9,087 bases of DNA from an uncultured Eggerthellaceae bacterium (GCA_934623455.1 CAKTVK010000078.1:1-9087); one strand, 5' to 3'; positions 1-7,132 are shown, numbered from the stretch's first letter. Notes: generated from the sequence alone by a model not told the origin. Translations and numbers: made by a program.

Positions 1-163
1 TTTCCGCAGGCCGGATGGCAGATTGGGCGGCGTGCGGCGCGCCGTCGGCCGCGAATTAATCAGCGTTTCCCTAGGCTACACGCAAGCACTCACGAACGCC
101 GCAAAGCTTGTGGTTTCCCTTGGTTTTTATTTGTTGCGCCTTCTTTCACGCCCGCGAAGCCGT

Positions 164-1528
164 ATGATGAGCAGCATGGATACACAACCGCAACATACGT
201 GCGATGCAAGCGACACGCCGGCACCAACAGCAATAAGCAAAGCAGCCCCAGAAGAAAACGAGAAGAAGAACCTGCTTCGGGCAAATCCCGATGAGTGCTC
301 TCCTGTCGTTTTGGTGGTTCATGCTTCCGTTGGTTCGGGTCATAAACTTGCAGCTCAAGCCATTGCTCAGGCTTTCGAAGACCTGGAAGGCATTGAAGGC
401 GCGCCTGAAAACCTTCAGGTAGAGGTTGTTGACATCCTTGATTGCGGACGCATACGTTTCAACGGCGATCATTGGGCGCATCTTTTCACCGGCGTCACCC
501 GCCCCTGGTACGACTTTGTCTGGCGTTACCTTTTCACCGGGCGCCTGCTGTGGGGCGGCGGATGGTCGTGGGCGCGCATCATGTTTCCTCGTTACACGGA
601 GATGATTCGCGAAAAGAAGCCCTTGGCCGTTATCTGCACGCACATCACGGCGGCAAATGCCACGGTTGGTGCGCGCATGGCGACTGGACAGAATTTTCCC
701 CTGGTATGTGTTCCCACCGATTACGAGACGGAAGGGTGGTGGCCGCATCGCGCTGCTGACTTGTTCTGCGTTGGAACGGAAAGCATGGCTGAAACGTTGC
801 GTCCGCGCAAAGTGGAAGAAGAGCGCATTGCCATCACCGGCATTCCCACCCGTCTTGATTTTTCGCAGGAATACGACCGAACCGAAACGCGTGCAATCCA
901 CGATTTACCGCAAGACAAGACAGTAGTGCTGGCATTGGCGGGCTCCACTATGGCGTCCCCCTATGTACTGTTCCGCGGTATCTTGGATCAGATTCTTCCG
1001 TATATGCACACCATGCCTAATGTGCATCTTCTATTCTGCGCAGGAAACGATGAGAATTATCGAAATCATCTTACGCGCCAAATAGAAGACCTTCGCTTGG
1101 AAAATGTATCAGTTATAGGGTTCACTGATCAAATGGCCGCGCTGATGAGCTGCTGCGATGCCGTTTTATGCAAGCCAGGAGGCCTGGTGACAACCGAAGC
1201 GCTGTGCACGAAAACGCCCCTTATCCTTTTGGGGCGCGCGTATGGACAGGAATTCATCAACGTGCGCATGCTCACTTCGCGCGGCGCCGCTCTTCACGTG
1301 ACCACCGGTCGCGAGCTTCTTGAAGTGCTGCGTCTGTTCCATCAGCAGCCCACGCGGGCGCAATCGTTGCTGATAAACGCAAACACGCTGCGCAAGCCGA
1401 ACGCCGCACGCGATATTGCGTCACGCACCATGGATTTGGCGCTGGGACGCGTGCCTATGCTTCGAGCGACACGCAAGCACTACTTTGCCCATTTCTACTG
1501 GGGCAAGAAGCCCGCGCATACGCGCTAG
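164..1528 (+). CDS. UDP-sugar glycosyltransferase, MGDG synthase / UgtP-like (GT28 class)
   Basis: Probable membrane-associated glycosyltransferase that moves a sugar from a UDP-sugar to a lipid such as diacylglycerol; the true acceptor cannot be read from sequence. Numbered from the ATG at 164, the N-terminal Rossmann half begins near residue 47 with VVLVVHASVGSGHKLAAQA, the G-S-G-H loop typical of MGDG synthases and UgtP. The C-terminal nucleotide-sugar half carries CKPGGLVTTEAL near residues 336-347, the GGxxxxE signature shared with MurG. The start is uncertain. The frame is open to the left window edge, with a TTG at 23, and there are ATGs at 164, 167 and 176. None has a clear ribosome binding site. 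Residues before the conserved domain are Pro/Ala/Glu-rich and probably disordered, so any of these starts gives a workable protein of about 450-500 residues. A helicase gene follows 75 bases downstream on the same strand and may be cotranscribed. The family call is firm; the substrate is unknown. Confidence 0.8.
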   Translation: MMSSMDTQPQHTCDASDTPAPTAISKAAPEENEKKNLLRANPDECSPVVLVVHASVGSGHKLAAQAIAQAFEDLEGIEGAPENLQVEVVDILDCGRIRFNGDHWAHLFTGVTRPWYDFVWRYLFTGRLLWGGGWSWARIMFPRYTEMIREKKPLAVICTHITAANATVGARMATGQNFPLVCVPTDYETEGWWPHRAADLFCVGTESMAETLRPRKVEEERIAITGIPTRLDFSQEYDRTETRAIHDLPQDKTVVLALAGSTMASPYVLFRGILDQILPYMHTMPNVHLLFCAGNDENYRNHLTRQIEDLRLENVSVIGFTDQMAALMSCCDAVLCKPGGLVTTEALCTKTPLILLGRAYGQEFINVRMLTSRGAALHVTTGRELLEVLRLFHQQPTRAQSLLINANTLRKPNAARDIASRTMDLALGRVPMLRATRKHYFAHFYWGKKPAHTR

Positions 1529-1549
1529 AGCATTTTCCGCTCAATGCTC
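1528..1549 (+). terminator. Hairpin immediately after the glycosyltransferase stop
   Basis: A perfect 7-bp inverted repeat (GAGCATT at 1528-1534, AATGCTC at 1543-1549) with an 8-base loop begins at the last base of the TAG stop codon. There is no T-run after it, so it is at best a weak or Rho-assisted terminator or an mRNA 3'-end stabiliser. Readthrough into the helicase gene is likely. Confidence 0.3.
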
Positions 1550-1603
1550 GCAAACCCAACAAGACGTACTAACCCAAAAAACGAGTAAACAAGGAATAAT
1601 ATC

Positions 1604-3679
1604 GTGTCTTCATTCAATGAACTGGGATTATCCCCCACCATGCTGTCCGCCGTGGAGCTTTTAGGCTACCAGGAGCCCACTGCCGTACAGCAGCAAGCCA
1701 TCCCCGCCATTCTTGCCGGCAAAGACGTTGTTGCCGGCGCGAAAACCGGCACGGGTAAAACCGCCGCTTTCAGCCTTCCCTGCTTGGATCTGTTCCAGCC
1801 AGGCGAAAAGGGCTGCGTACCGCAAATGCTGGTTGTCACGCCCACGCGTGAGCTGGCGCAGCAAATCGCCGAAGTTTGCGCGTCCATCTCGAAGCTAACG
1901 AACCATCGCATTCTGTCCATTGTGGGCGGCGTTTCCCAAAACCCGCAGGTCAAGAAGCTGAAAGCAGGCGTTGACATTCTTATTGCCACGCCGGGCCGCC
2001 TGATTGACCTGAAAAACCAGGGCTTCGTTGACTTGTCGTGCGTGCGCTTCTTCGTGCTTGACGAAGCGGATCGCATGCTTGACATGGGCTTTTCTCCCGA
2101 TATTCACCGCATTGCCGACTACCTGCCCGAAAAACGCCAGACCATGCTTTTCTCCGCAACCATCGACGATGCCGTGGAAAAGAGCATTGGCAAGTTGCTT
2201 TCCAACCCCGTGCGCGTTGAAGTCGCGCGCCGCGGCGAAGTGGCCGACACCGTAAAGCAGAGCCTGATTCGCATTCCCCATGCACTGAAGCCCGCGCTGC
2301 TGGTTGCGCTCCTGAAAGAGAAGGGCAGTCCGCGCGTTATCGTGTTCGCTCGCACACGCGGACGCGCCGACACGTGCGCTCGTCGCTTGAACAGGGCCGG
2401 CATTCGCGCCGCTGCCATCCATTCCGATCGCTCGCAGGCAAAACGTCAACGCGCTCTGGCCGATTTCGAAAGCGGAAAGATCGACGTTATCGTGGGCACC
2501 GACGTATTGGCGCGCGGCATTGACGTGAACGATGTTTCCTACGTGGTGAACTTCGACCTTCCCGATGCACCAGAAGATTACGTGCACCGCATTGGCCGCA
2601 CGGGCCGCGCGGGCAAGGGCGGCGAAGCGATTTCCTTCGTTTCCCCTGAAAATAAGAAGATCCTCAAAGAGATTCTGCGCCTGACAAAGCAGCAGTCTAT
2701 CCCTGAAATTGACGTTGAAAATTTCGATTTGGAAGAAGCGAAAGAGCAGGCCATCGAGCATGCGATGCGCGCCACGGAAGTAGCCGATCCCGAAATTATC
2801 GCAGCGAAAAAAGAAGTTAAAGCGCGCATGAAGCGCAAGGAGAAGGCAAAAGTACGCAAGGCCGAGGAAAAAGAGGCGGCGCGCCAGGGCAAAAAGAAGA
2901 AAACTGCTGTTGACCAGTATGTTAAGGACTTGGAGAAAGCCGCTGCACGCGAAGCGGCCGCCGAAGAACGCAACGCCGAAAAAGGCGCAGGCGCAGAAGC
3001 TGCAGCACCCATGAGCACGACGGCAGAAAAGCCCGCGAAGCCTGCGAAGAACGGAAAAGCAGCGAAAGCCGAAAAGAAACGCGGCGGAAAGCTTGCGCTG
3101 GCCGATAACGAAGCCGAAAGCTCCCAGTACTTCGCGAAAAAGCTCAGCAAACAGCTTGACGGCACACCCGATGAAGATTCCGAACAACCGCAAGGAAAGC
3201 GCGCGAACAAGCGCCGCGAATCAAGTGCGAACACCCCGAAGGGCAAAGGTGCTCGCAGCGCGCGCAACGGCGCCCGCGGAGGCTCCCGCGACAATGGTCG
3301 CAACAACGCACGTAGCAACGAGCGCGACAACAGCCGTACAAGCGAACGCAGCAATAGCGTACGCAGCGGCAGCGAGAATAAGCGGCGCACTGCGTCCTTT
3401 GAAAACGAGCGCTTCAATTCTCGCACCGGTGCCAAGGGTGCGAAGAACCGCGCTGCTGCAAAGAGTCGCCTGAAGTCTATCGATCGACAGATCAGCAGAA
3501 GCGAAAGCAAGAAGGGCGGCAAAGGCGCAGCTCGTGCGAACGAAGCAACCCGTCCTGGTAGATTTGCCAGTGCTGCACGACAAAACCGCAGCTCAAAGCC
3601 AAGCTTTGCCCCTTCGGGCCGCACTAGCAAACCGTTCACTCAAAAGGGACGCAAGCCCATCAAAAAGAACAAACGCTAG
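1604..3679 (+). CDS. DEAD-box ATP-dependent RNA helicase with long basic C-terminal tail (RhlE/DeaD-like)
   Basis: ATP-dependent RNA helicase, expected to act in the cytoplasm on ribosome assembly, mRNA decay or cold adaptation. All core motifs are present in order: Q motif (FNELGLSP and GYQEPTAVQQQAIP, residues 4-34), Walker A AKTGTGKT (46-53), Ia TPTRELAQ (79-86), Ib TPGR (129-132), II DEAD (153-156), III SAT (184-186), IV VIVFAR (245-250), V GTDVLARGIDV (298-308) and VI HRIGRTGR (328-335). After about residue 375 comes a 300-residue tail rich in Lys, Arg, Ala, Glu and later Arg-Ser-Asn. It is probably disordered and RNA-binding; the core alone is about 370 residues. The start is a GTG with AAGGAA at 1591-1596, seven bases upstream. 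The product is certain; assignment to a named paralogue (RhlE, DeaD, CshA) is not, so no symbol is given. Confidence 0.93.
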   Translation: MSSFNELGLSPTMLSAVELLGYQEPTAVQQQAIPAILAGKDVVAGAKTGTGKTAAFSLPCLDLFQPGEKGCVPQMLVVTPTRELAQQIAEVCASISKLTNHRILSIVGGVSQNPQVKKLKAGVDILIATPGRLIDLKNQGFVDLSCVRFFVLDEADRMLDMGFSPDIHRIADYLPEKRQTMLFSATIDDAVEKSIGKLLSNPVRVEVARRGEVADTVKQSLIRIPHALKPALLVALLKEKGSPRVIVFARTRGRADTCARRLNRAGIRAAAIHSDRSQAKRQRALADFESGKIDVIVGTDVLARGIDVNDVSYVVNFDLPDAPEDYVHRIGRTGRAGKGGEAISFVSPENKKILKEILRLTKQQSIPEIDVENFDLEEAKEQAIEHAMRATEVADPEIIAAKKEVKARMKRKEKAKVRKAEEKEAARQGKKKKTAVDQYVKDLEKAAAREAAAEERNAEKGAGAEAAAPMSTTAEKPAKPAKNGKAAKAEKKRGGKLALADNEAESSQYFAKKLSKQLDGTPDEDSEQPQGKRANKRRESSANTPKGKGARSARNGARGGSRDNGRNNARSNERDNSRTSERSNSVRSGSENKRRTASFENERFNSRTGAKGAKNRAAAKSRLKSIDRQISRSESKKGGKGAARANEATRPGRFASAARQNRSSKPSFAPSGRTSKPFTQKGRKPIKKNKR

Positions 3680-3767
3680 CGTTTCCGATCCAAAACAGGC
3701 CGTTTTAAATTGCTTCGGCCAAGCGTTCGGGCACGATCTGCTTCTTGGCCTACCCCATAAATGCATC

Positions 3768-3800
3768 ATGCGACGCAGCGGGATATCTCCTGCGTCGCAT
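3768..3800 (+). terminator. Probable terminator of the helicase gene
   Basis: A perfect 11-bp stem (ATGCGACGCAG at 3768-3778, CTGCGTCGCAT at 3790-3800) encloses an 11-base loop, about 90 bases after the helicase stop. The sequence after it, TGTTTATC, is only moderately T-rich. A 14-base perfect palindrome, AAACGCTAGCGTTT (3671-3684), also spans the helicase stop codon, and a weaker 5-bp repeat (GGCCG/CGGCC) lies at 3698-3720. Confidence 0.55.
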
Positions 3801-3822
3801 TGTTTATCAACGCTTTCTTCAC

Positions 3823-3860
3823 AACATTTCGCCCCTTCTTTCCGTTAAGCACGAAATGTT
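3823..3860. promoter_or_regulatory. Inverted repeat upstream of the NifX-like gene (possible operator or hairpin)
   Basis: A perfect 9-bp inverted repeat, AACATTTCG (3823-3831) and CGAAATGTT (3852-3860), has 20 bases between its arms and lies about 95 bases before the NifX-like start. No T-run follows it, so it is not a typical terminator. Its position would suit a regulator site or a second 3'-end hairpin for the helicase transcript. I could not find a convincing -35/-10 pair next to it. Confidence 0.35.
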
Positions 3861-3954
3861 CCCGTTTATCGAAGGCGCGCGAAAATCCTTACGATAACAG
3901 GTATTTTGTAACGAAAGAAAATCTATTGTCGATGTCTCTGGGGGGAGGCGAAGA

Positions 3955-4335
3955 ATGAGGATTGCAGTAGCCTGCACCGGTTTAGATGTTGCATACCGCT
4001 TCGATTATTCGGAGAATTTCACGCTGTACACAGTCACTAACGGCATTATCGTTGAGTGCCAAAGCATTCCTTTTCAGGCATTAAGCCAAACGGATGTAGT
4101 GGAGTTTTTCAAAAGCATGGATGTCGTAGCACTCATTTGCAACACTATCAACATCAATCATGCGCGCGTTTTCTGCGCTGCCGATATCGAGGTTGTTGCC
4201 GCAGTTTCCGGTAACGCTCGTGCCGCTGTAGAAGGCTATCTCACGAAAACGCTCATTGGAGCAGATGAGATGTGCCACGGCGATGATGAAGAAGATCCCG
4301 CTTATGCATACAGCGGAAGCAGCTGCCACCTGTAA
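3955..4335 (+). CDS. NifX/NifB-like dinitrogenase iron-molybdenum cofactor family protein
   Basis: Small (126 residues) single-domain protein resembling the family that binds iron-sulfur or iron-molybdenum clusters (NifX, NafY, C-terminal part of NifB). Support comes from the opening MRIAVACTG followed by an aromatic-rich strand (ENFTLYTVTNG, residues 20-30), the mid-domain DVVEFFKSMDVVALICNT (47-64), and the closing VSGNARAAVEGYLTKTL (84-100), which matches the usual G-x-A-xx-A-xxxYL ending. It has six cysteines (7, 35, 62, 74, 107, 124). Its acidic tail contains CHGDDEED and ends SSCHL, so a metal-binding role is plausible. A strong purine-rich ribosome binding site (GGGGGGAGG, about 3941-3949) precedes the ATG. 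No other nitrogen-fixation gene is in the window. In non-diazotrophs such proteins are usually of unknown role, possibly iron-sulfur or molybdenum cofactor handling. The family call is fairly confident; the function is not known. Confidence 0.78.
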   Translation: MRIAVACTGLDVAYRFDYSENFTLYTVTNGIIVECQSIPFQALSQTDVVEFFKSMDVVALICNTININHARVFCAADIEVVAAVSGNARAAVEGYLTKTLIGADEMCHGDDEEDPAYAYSGSSCHL

Positions 4336-4396
4336 GCAGCACCACACGTACCACTTTCCTACCGAACGATTTCAGTAAACCCGCGCGCAACGAAGC

Positions 4397-4424
4397 GCAA
4401 CTCGCCCCTGGGGCGAACGTTTGC
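4397..4424 (+). terminator. Probable terminator of the NifX-like gene
   Basis: Very GC-rich hairpin TCGCCCC-T-GGGGCGA (4402-4416). It is extended by GCAAC (4397-4401) pairing imperfectly with GTTTGC (4419-4424) across a small bulge. It lies about 65 bases after the stop codon. CTTGATTTCC follows, a poor T-run, so efficiency is uncertain. On the opposite strand it could end a transcript started at the promoter near 4540. Confidence 0.45.
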
Positions 4425-4436
4425 TTGATTTCCACC

Positions 4437-4452
4437 AATCTCTAAAGAGATT
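4437..4452. repeat. Short perfect dyad AATCTCT-AA-AGAGATT
   Basis: Seven-base arms (4437-4443, 4446-4452) are separated by only two bases. That is too tight for a good RNA hairpin but typical in shape of a dimeric regulator site. No target gene is adjacent. Confidence 0.3.
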
Positions 4453-4502
4453 CGAAGATGATATACGCCCGTTTAAGCAGCTGCAGCGTGCTTGACCGGG
4501 CA

Positions 4503-4535
4503 ATAAATTGGGCCGCGAATCGCGACCCAATTTAT
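4503..4535 (-). terminator. Strong hairpin downstream of argG (terminator or 5' hairpin of a small RNA)
   Basis: ATAAATTGGG (4503-4512) pairs perfectly with CCCAATTTAT (4526-4535). The stem continues inside with CGCG/CGCG around an AAT/ATT loop after one C-A mismatch. The A/T-rich outer arms give U-rich ends in both directions, so it could terminate transcription from argG, about 140 bases away, or from the + strand. It also begins almost exactly where a transcript from the promoter at 4537-4565 would start. Confidence 0.45.
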
Positions 4536-4536
4536 C

Positions 4537-4565
4537 ATTGTATGATTTCTGGCGCTGCAGCGCAA
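4537..4565 (-). promoter_or_regulatory. Promoter-like pair TTGCGC-N17-TACAAT facing no known gene
   Basis: On the - strand the -35 TTGCGC (4560-4565) and -10 TACAAT (4537-4542) are separated by exactly 17 bases. The predicted start lies near 4531, inside the arm of the hairpin at 4503-4535. No protein gene follows; the transcript would run antisense into the 3' end of the NifX-like gene. The -35 lies within a 12-base palindrome (4552-4563). Confidence 0.45.
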
Positions 4566-4671
4566 GAAGCACCTCTGCCCCGCGCCCTTGCCTGCACACG
4601 ATCACACGGCAGCACAGCGCGAGATCCGGGGAATCACGCAGCAGCACGGCGGCACATCGCAGGAAACGCTC

Positions 4672-5892
4672 TTACAGGCGACCCTGCTCACGATACGCCT
4701 GAACAACCGTAGGCAGACCCCACAGGTTGATGAAGCCCTCTGCCTGATTCTGATCGTAATCAGACTCGCCAAACGTCACCAGATCCTCGGAGTACAACGA
4801 ATACGGAGACGTTGTGCCAGCAGGAATAATGTTGCCCTTGTACAACTTCAGCTTCACCGAGCCCGTGCAGTACTTATCGGCTTCATCGGCAAATGCGGAA
4901 ATTGCCTCGCGCAGCGGCGTATACCACTTGCCATTATAAATCAGGTCGGCGAAGTCGATGGCAAGCTTCTGCTTCTCGTGGAGCACTTCCTTGTCAACCG
5001 TGATCATTTCCAGATGCTCGTGAGCGAAGTACAGAATAGATCCGCCCGGCGTCTCGTAAACACCACGGTCCTTCATGCCCACCAGACGGTTCTCAACGAT
5101 GTCGATAATGCCAATGCCGTTCTTGCCGCCCAGCTCGTTAAGCTTCTCGATGATCTTCGAAACCTTCATCTTCTCGCCATCAACGGCAACGGGAACGCCA
5201 GCTTCGAAATCGATGGTCACATACGTAGGCTCATCGGGTGCCTGCATAGGAGACACGCCCAGCTCCAGGAAGCCTTCTTTTTCGTACTGAGGCTCGTTGG
5301 ACGGATCCTCCAGATCAAGACCCTCGTGGGACAAATGCCACAAGTTCTTGTCCTTGGAGTAGCTGGTCTCGCGCGAAATCTTCAGAGGAATATTATGCGC
5401 TTCGGCGTAATCAATTTCCTCGTCGCGGGACTTGATATCCCACTCACGCCACGGGGCAATAATCTTCAAATCAGGAGCAAAACGCTTGATAGCAAGCTCA
5501 AAACGCACTTGGTCGTTGCCCTTGCCCGTTGCGCCGTGAACCACGGCATCGGCACCTTCTGCCAACGCAATCTCGGCCAACTTCTTGCCAATCACCGGGC
5601 GAGCAAACGCAGTACCCAGCAAGTAAGTTTCATACTTGGCATCCATCTTCAACGCGGGAACGATAATCTCGTCGCACATTTCGTCAACCAAGTCGGCCAC
5701 GATAAGCTTCGAAGCACCCGTTGCCAGCGCCTTCTCCTCCAGGCCTTCAAGCTCGTCGGCCTGGCCCACGTTACCGGAAACGGCAATAATCTCAGGGTTG
5801 TTGTAGTTTTCCTTCAGCCACGGAATAATAATCGACGTATCCAAGCCACCGGAGTACGCCAAGACAACCTTTTTGATGTCTTCCTTAGCCAT
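4672..5892 (-). CDS. argG: Argininosuccinate synthase
   Basis: Joins citrulline and aspartate using ATP to give argininosuccinate, AMP and pyrophosphate: the next-to-last step of arginine synthesis, cytoplasmic, normally tetrameric. With the ATG at 5892 the protein has 406 residues, normal for the family. Visible hallmarks are the PP-loop AYSGGLDTS (12-20), GATGKGNDQVRF (120-131), APWREWDIKSR (146-156), SYSKDKNLWHLSHEG (177-191) and YETPGGSILYFAHEHLE (279-295). I chose the ATG at 5892 over the TTG at 5904 because GGAGG lies six bases before the ATG, and the longer frame would translate the ribosome binding site itself. argH and the other arginine genes are not in the window. It follows the rplT terminator with only about 45 bases of leader, so it must either have a compact promoter there or rely on readthrough. 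No clear ArgR box was seen. Confidence 0.97.
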   Translation of the reverse strand: MAKEDIKKVVLAYSGGLDTSIIIPWLKENYNNPEIIAVSGNVGQADELEGLEEKALATGASKLIVADLVDEMCDEIIVPALKMDAKYETYLLGTAFARPVIGKKLAEIALAEGADAVVHGATGKGNDQVRFELAIKRFAPDLKIIAPWREWDIKSRDEEIDYAEAHNIPLKISRETSYSKDKNLWHLSHEGLDLEDPSNEPQYEKEGFLELGVSPMQAPDEPTYVTIDFEAGVPVAVDGEKMKVSKIIEKLNELGGKNGIGIIDIVENRLVGMKDRGVYETPGGSILYFAHEHLEMITVDKEVLHEKQKLAIDFADLIYNGKWYTPLREAISAFADEADKYCTGSVKLKLYKGNIIPAGTTSPYSLYSEDLVTFGESDYDQNQAEGFINLWGLPTVVQAYREQGRL

Positions 5893-5938
5893 TTGTTCCT
5901 CCAAAAATCATAGTGAATCAAACGGATTTACGATACAA

Positions 5939-5967
5939 CAAAAAGAGCCCGGAAACCCAGGCTCTTT
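5939..5967 (-). terminator. Intrinsic terminator of the infC-rpmI-rplT operon
   Basis: On the - strand, AAAGAGCC (5960-5967) pairs with GGCTCTTT (5942-5949) around a 10-base loop. The stem runs into TTTTT then GTTG. It lies 28 bases after the rplT stop and 47 bases before the argG start, separating ribosomal-protein transcription from argG. Confidence 0.85.
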
Positions 5968-5995
5968 CGAAAAATTAAACAAAATGTAAAACAAC

Positions 5996-6349
5996 TTACC
6001 GTGCCTTTTTGGAAACTTCAACCAAAGCGGCAAACGCAGGAGCGTCGGTTACTGCCAAGTCAGCCAGAACCTTGCGGTCCAGCTCAACGCCAGCCTTCTT
6101 CAGGCCGTTCATGAAGGTGCTGTAAGACATACCGTTGATGCGAGCTGCAGCATTGATGCGGGTGATCCACAGACGACGGAACGCGCGCTTCTTGTTGCGG
6201 CGGTCACGGTACTGATACTGCATGGACTTCATGACCTGCTGCTTAGCGTTCTTGTAAGAACGCGACTTCATGCCATAGTAGCCCTTAGCGCGAGAAAGAA
6301 CGGTACGACGCTTCTTGCGAGCGGAAATAGAACGTTTAATACGAGCCAT
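5996..6349 (-). CDS. rplT: 50S ribosomal protein L20
   Basis: Binds 23S rRNA early in assembly of the large subunit. The full 117-residue length is normal, and the sequence shows the family's basic N-terminal extension (MARIKRSISARKKRR, residues 1-15), the conserved SRAKGYYGMKSRSYKNA (19-35) and FRRLWITRINAA (57-68). The ATG at 6349 has an AAGGAGTG ribosome binding site. It is the last gene of infC-rpmI-rplT, 23 bases after rpmI, and is closed by a strong terminator. In Escherichia coli and Bacillus subtilis L20 represses this operon by binding its mRNA. Whether it acts on the structured leader seen here is an inference. Confidence 0.98.
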   Translation of the reverse strand: MARIKRSISARKKRRTVLSRAKGYYGMKSRSYKNAKQQVMKSMQYQYRDRRNKKRAFRRLWITRINAAARINGMSYSTFMNGLKKAGVELDRKVLADLAVTDAPAFAALVEVSKKAR

Positions 6350-6372
6350 GTATATTCACTCCTTTATATGAA

Positions 6373-6570
6373 TTAGCGAAGACCCAGATTGCGCTTGATA
6401 ACCTTGGCGTCTGCCGGAGCAATCTCAGTTTCGTGGCGGAAATTACGCTTACGCTTCGAGCTCTTCTTGGTCATGATGTGGCTCTTAAAAGCTTTCGCGC
6501 GAACAACTTTACCAGTACCAGTTACGCGGAAGCGCTTTGCGGTACCGCGATGGGTCTTCATCTTAGGCAT
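6373..6570 (-). CDS. rpmI: 50S ribosomal protein L35
   Basis: Small basic large-subunit protein, 65 residues as usual for the family. It opens MPKMKTHRGTAKRFRVTG, continues with KAFKSHIMTKKSSKRKRNFR (27-46) and ends KRNLGLR. The start ATG at 6570 overlaps the end of infC by eight bases: the infC TAA is read within rpmI codons 2-3. This suggests translational coupling, helped by a GGAAGG purine stretch in the last infC codons. It is the middle gene of the infC-rpmI-rplT operon. Confidence 0.98.
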   Translation of the reverse strand: MPKMKTHRGTAKRFRVTGTGKVVRAKAFKSHIMTKKSSKRKRNFRHETEIAPADAKVIKRNLGLR

Positions 6571-7132
6571 TGTCTACCTTCCCTTCTTGCTTCTTACCAG
6601 TTTCTTTCTTCTTCGCCGTTCCAGGCAAAGGAGCGATCAGCATATGCATGTTGCGGCCTTCCATTTTTGGCTGCTGCTCAATGACCGCAATATCCTTCAA
6701 ATCATCCGCGAGACGCTCGAGGATGGAAAGACCGATTTCGGGGTGAGCCATTTCGCGACCACGGAACATGATGGTGATTTTCACCTTGCAACCATCTTCC
6801 AGGAAACGAACCACGTGCTTTTTCTTTGTGGCGTAGTCGCCCACATCGATTTTCGGGCGGAACTTCATTTCCTTGATCTCGATCTTGCTCTGGTTCTTGC
6901 GCGCCTGCTTGGCTTTGATGGCCTGCTCGTACTTGTACTTGCCATAATCCATGATGCGACATACAGGAGGTTCGGCATTCGGGGCAATTTCCACCAAATC
7001 AAGTCCCGCATTATCGGCAACGCGCTGAGCCTCGGTCACCATATAGATGCCCATCTGCCCTCCATCGTAGCCAATCAAGCGGCACTCACGCGCCGTGATT
7101 TGCTCATTAATCCTTGGTTCCTGAGCTGCTAT
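6563..7132 (-). CDS. infC: Translation initiation factor IF-3, probable AUA start
   Basis: Binds the 30S subunit, keeps it apart from 50S and checks the initiator tRNA and start codon. From the proposed start the protein has 189 residues. Landmarks are EPRINEQITARECRLIG (5-21), the IF3 signature CRIMDYGKYKYEQ (58-70), KEMKFRP (87-93), the C-domain FRGREMAHPEIG (123-134) and a Lys-rich tail. No ATG gives a sensible N-terminus. The open frame runs to 7324 but crosses the leader terminator and the promoter. The best start is ATA at 7130-7132, five bases after GAGGTGA (7138-7144), which complements the 16S 3' end perfectly. A GTG at 7139-7141 exists but sits inside that Shine-Dalgarno; an ATT further in, in EPRINEQ, is less well placed. 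Rare start codons (AUU and relatives) are a known IF3 autoregulation device. The gene is certain; the start is likely. Confidence 0.95.
   Translation of the reverse strand: MAAQEPRINEQITARECRLIGYDGGQMGIYMVTEAQRVADNAGLDLVEIAPNAEPPVCRIMDYGKYKYEQAIKAKQARKNQSKIEIKEMKFRPKIDVGDYATKKKHVVRFLEDGCKVKITIMFRGREMAHPEIGLSILERLADDLKDIAVIEQQPKMEGRNMHMLIAPLPGTAKKKETGKKQEGKVDNA

Larger units (their letters stand above)
4336..4671. other. Convergent intergenic region rich in inverted repeats, no protein gene
   Basis: This gap separates the + strand NifX-like gene from the - strand argG. It holds in order: a compact GC hairpin (4397-4424), a short dyad (4437-4452), a strong hairpin (4503-4535), a - strand promoter-like pair (4537-4565) and a perfect 12-base palindrome GCGCTGCAGCGC (4552-4563). 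From 4566 to 4671 I see only GC-rich, CAG/CGG-flavoured sequence downstream of argG with no clear structure. No open frame here has a convincing ribosome binding site or a recognisable product. Confidence 0.6.

Noticed and set aside
1..163. N-terminal extension of the glycosyltransferase, open to the window edge
   Set aside because: Not excluded, but no ribosome binding site supports the TTG at 23 and the segment precedes any conserved domain; kept as an alternative start only.
1895..3639. Two long - strand frames opposite the helicase gene (1895-3193 and 2578-3639)
   Set aside because: Low-complexity products (Phe/Ala/Arg/Ser rich) created by the biased codon use of the helicase tail; not real genes.
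4588..5913. Long open frame on the + strand opposite argG
   Set aside because: It is the antisense of a certain argG; its translation has no recognisable family and its codon pattern mirrors argG.
5905..5935. Possible arginine repressor (ArgR) box before argG (TGAAT near 5922)
   Set aside because: Only one half resembles the consensus; the second half does not fit at the required spacing.
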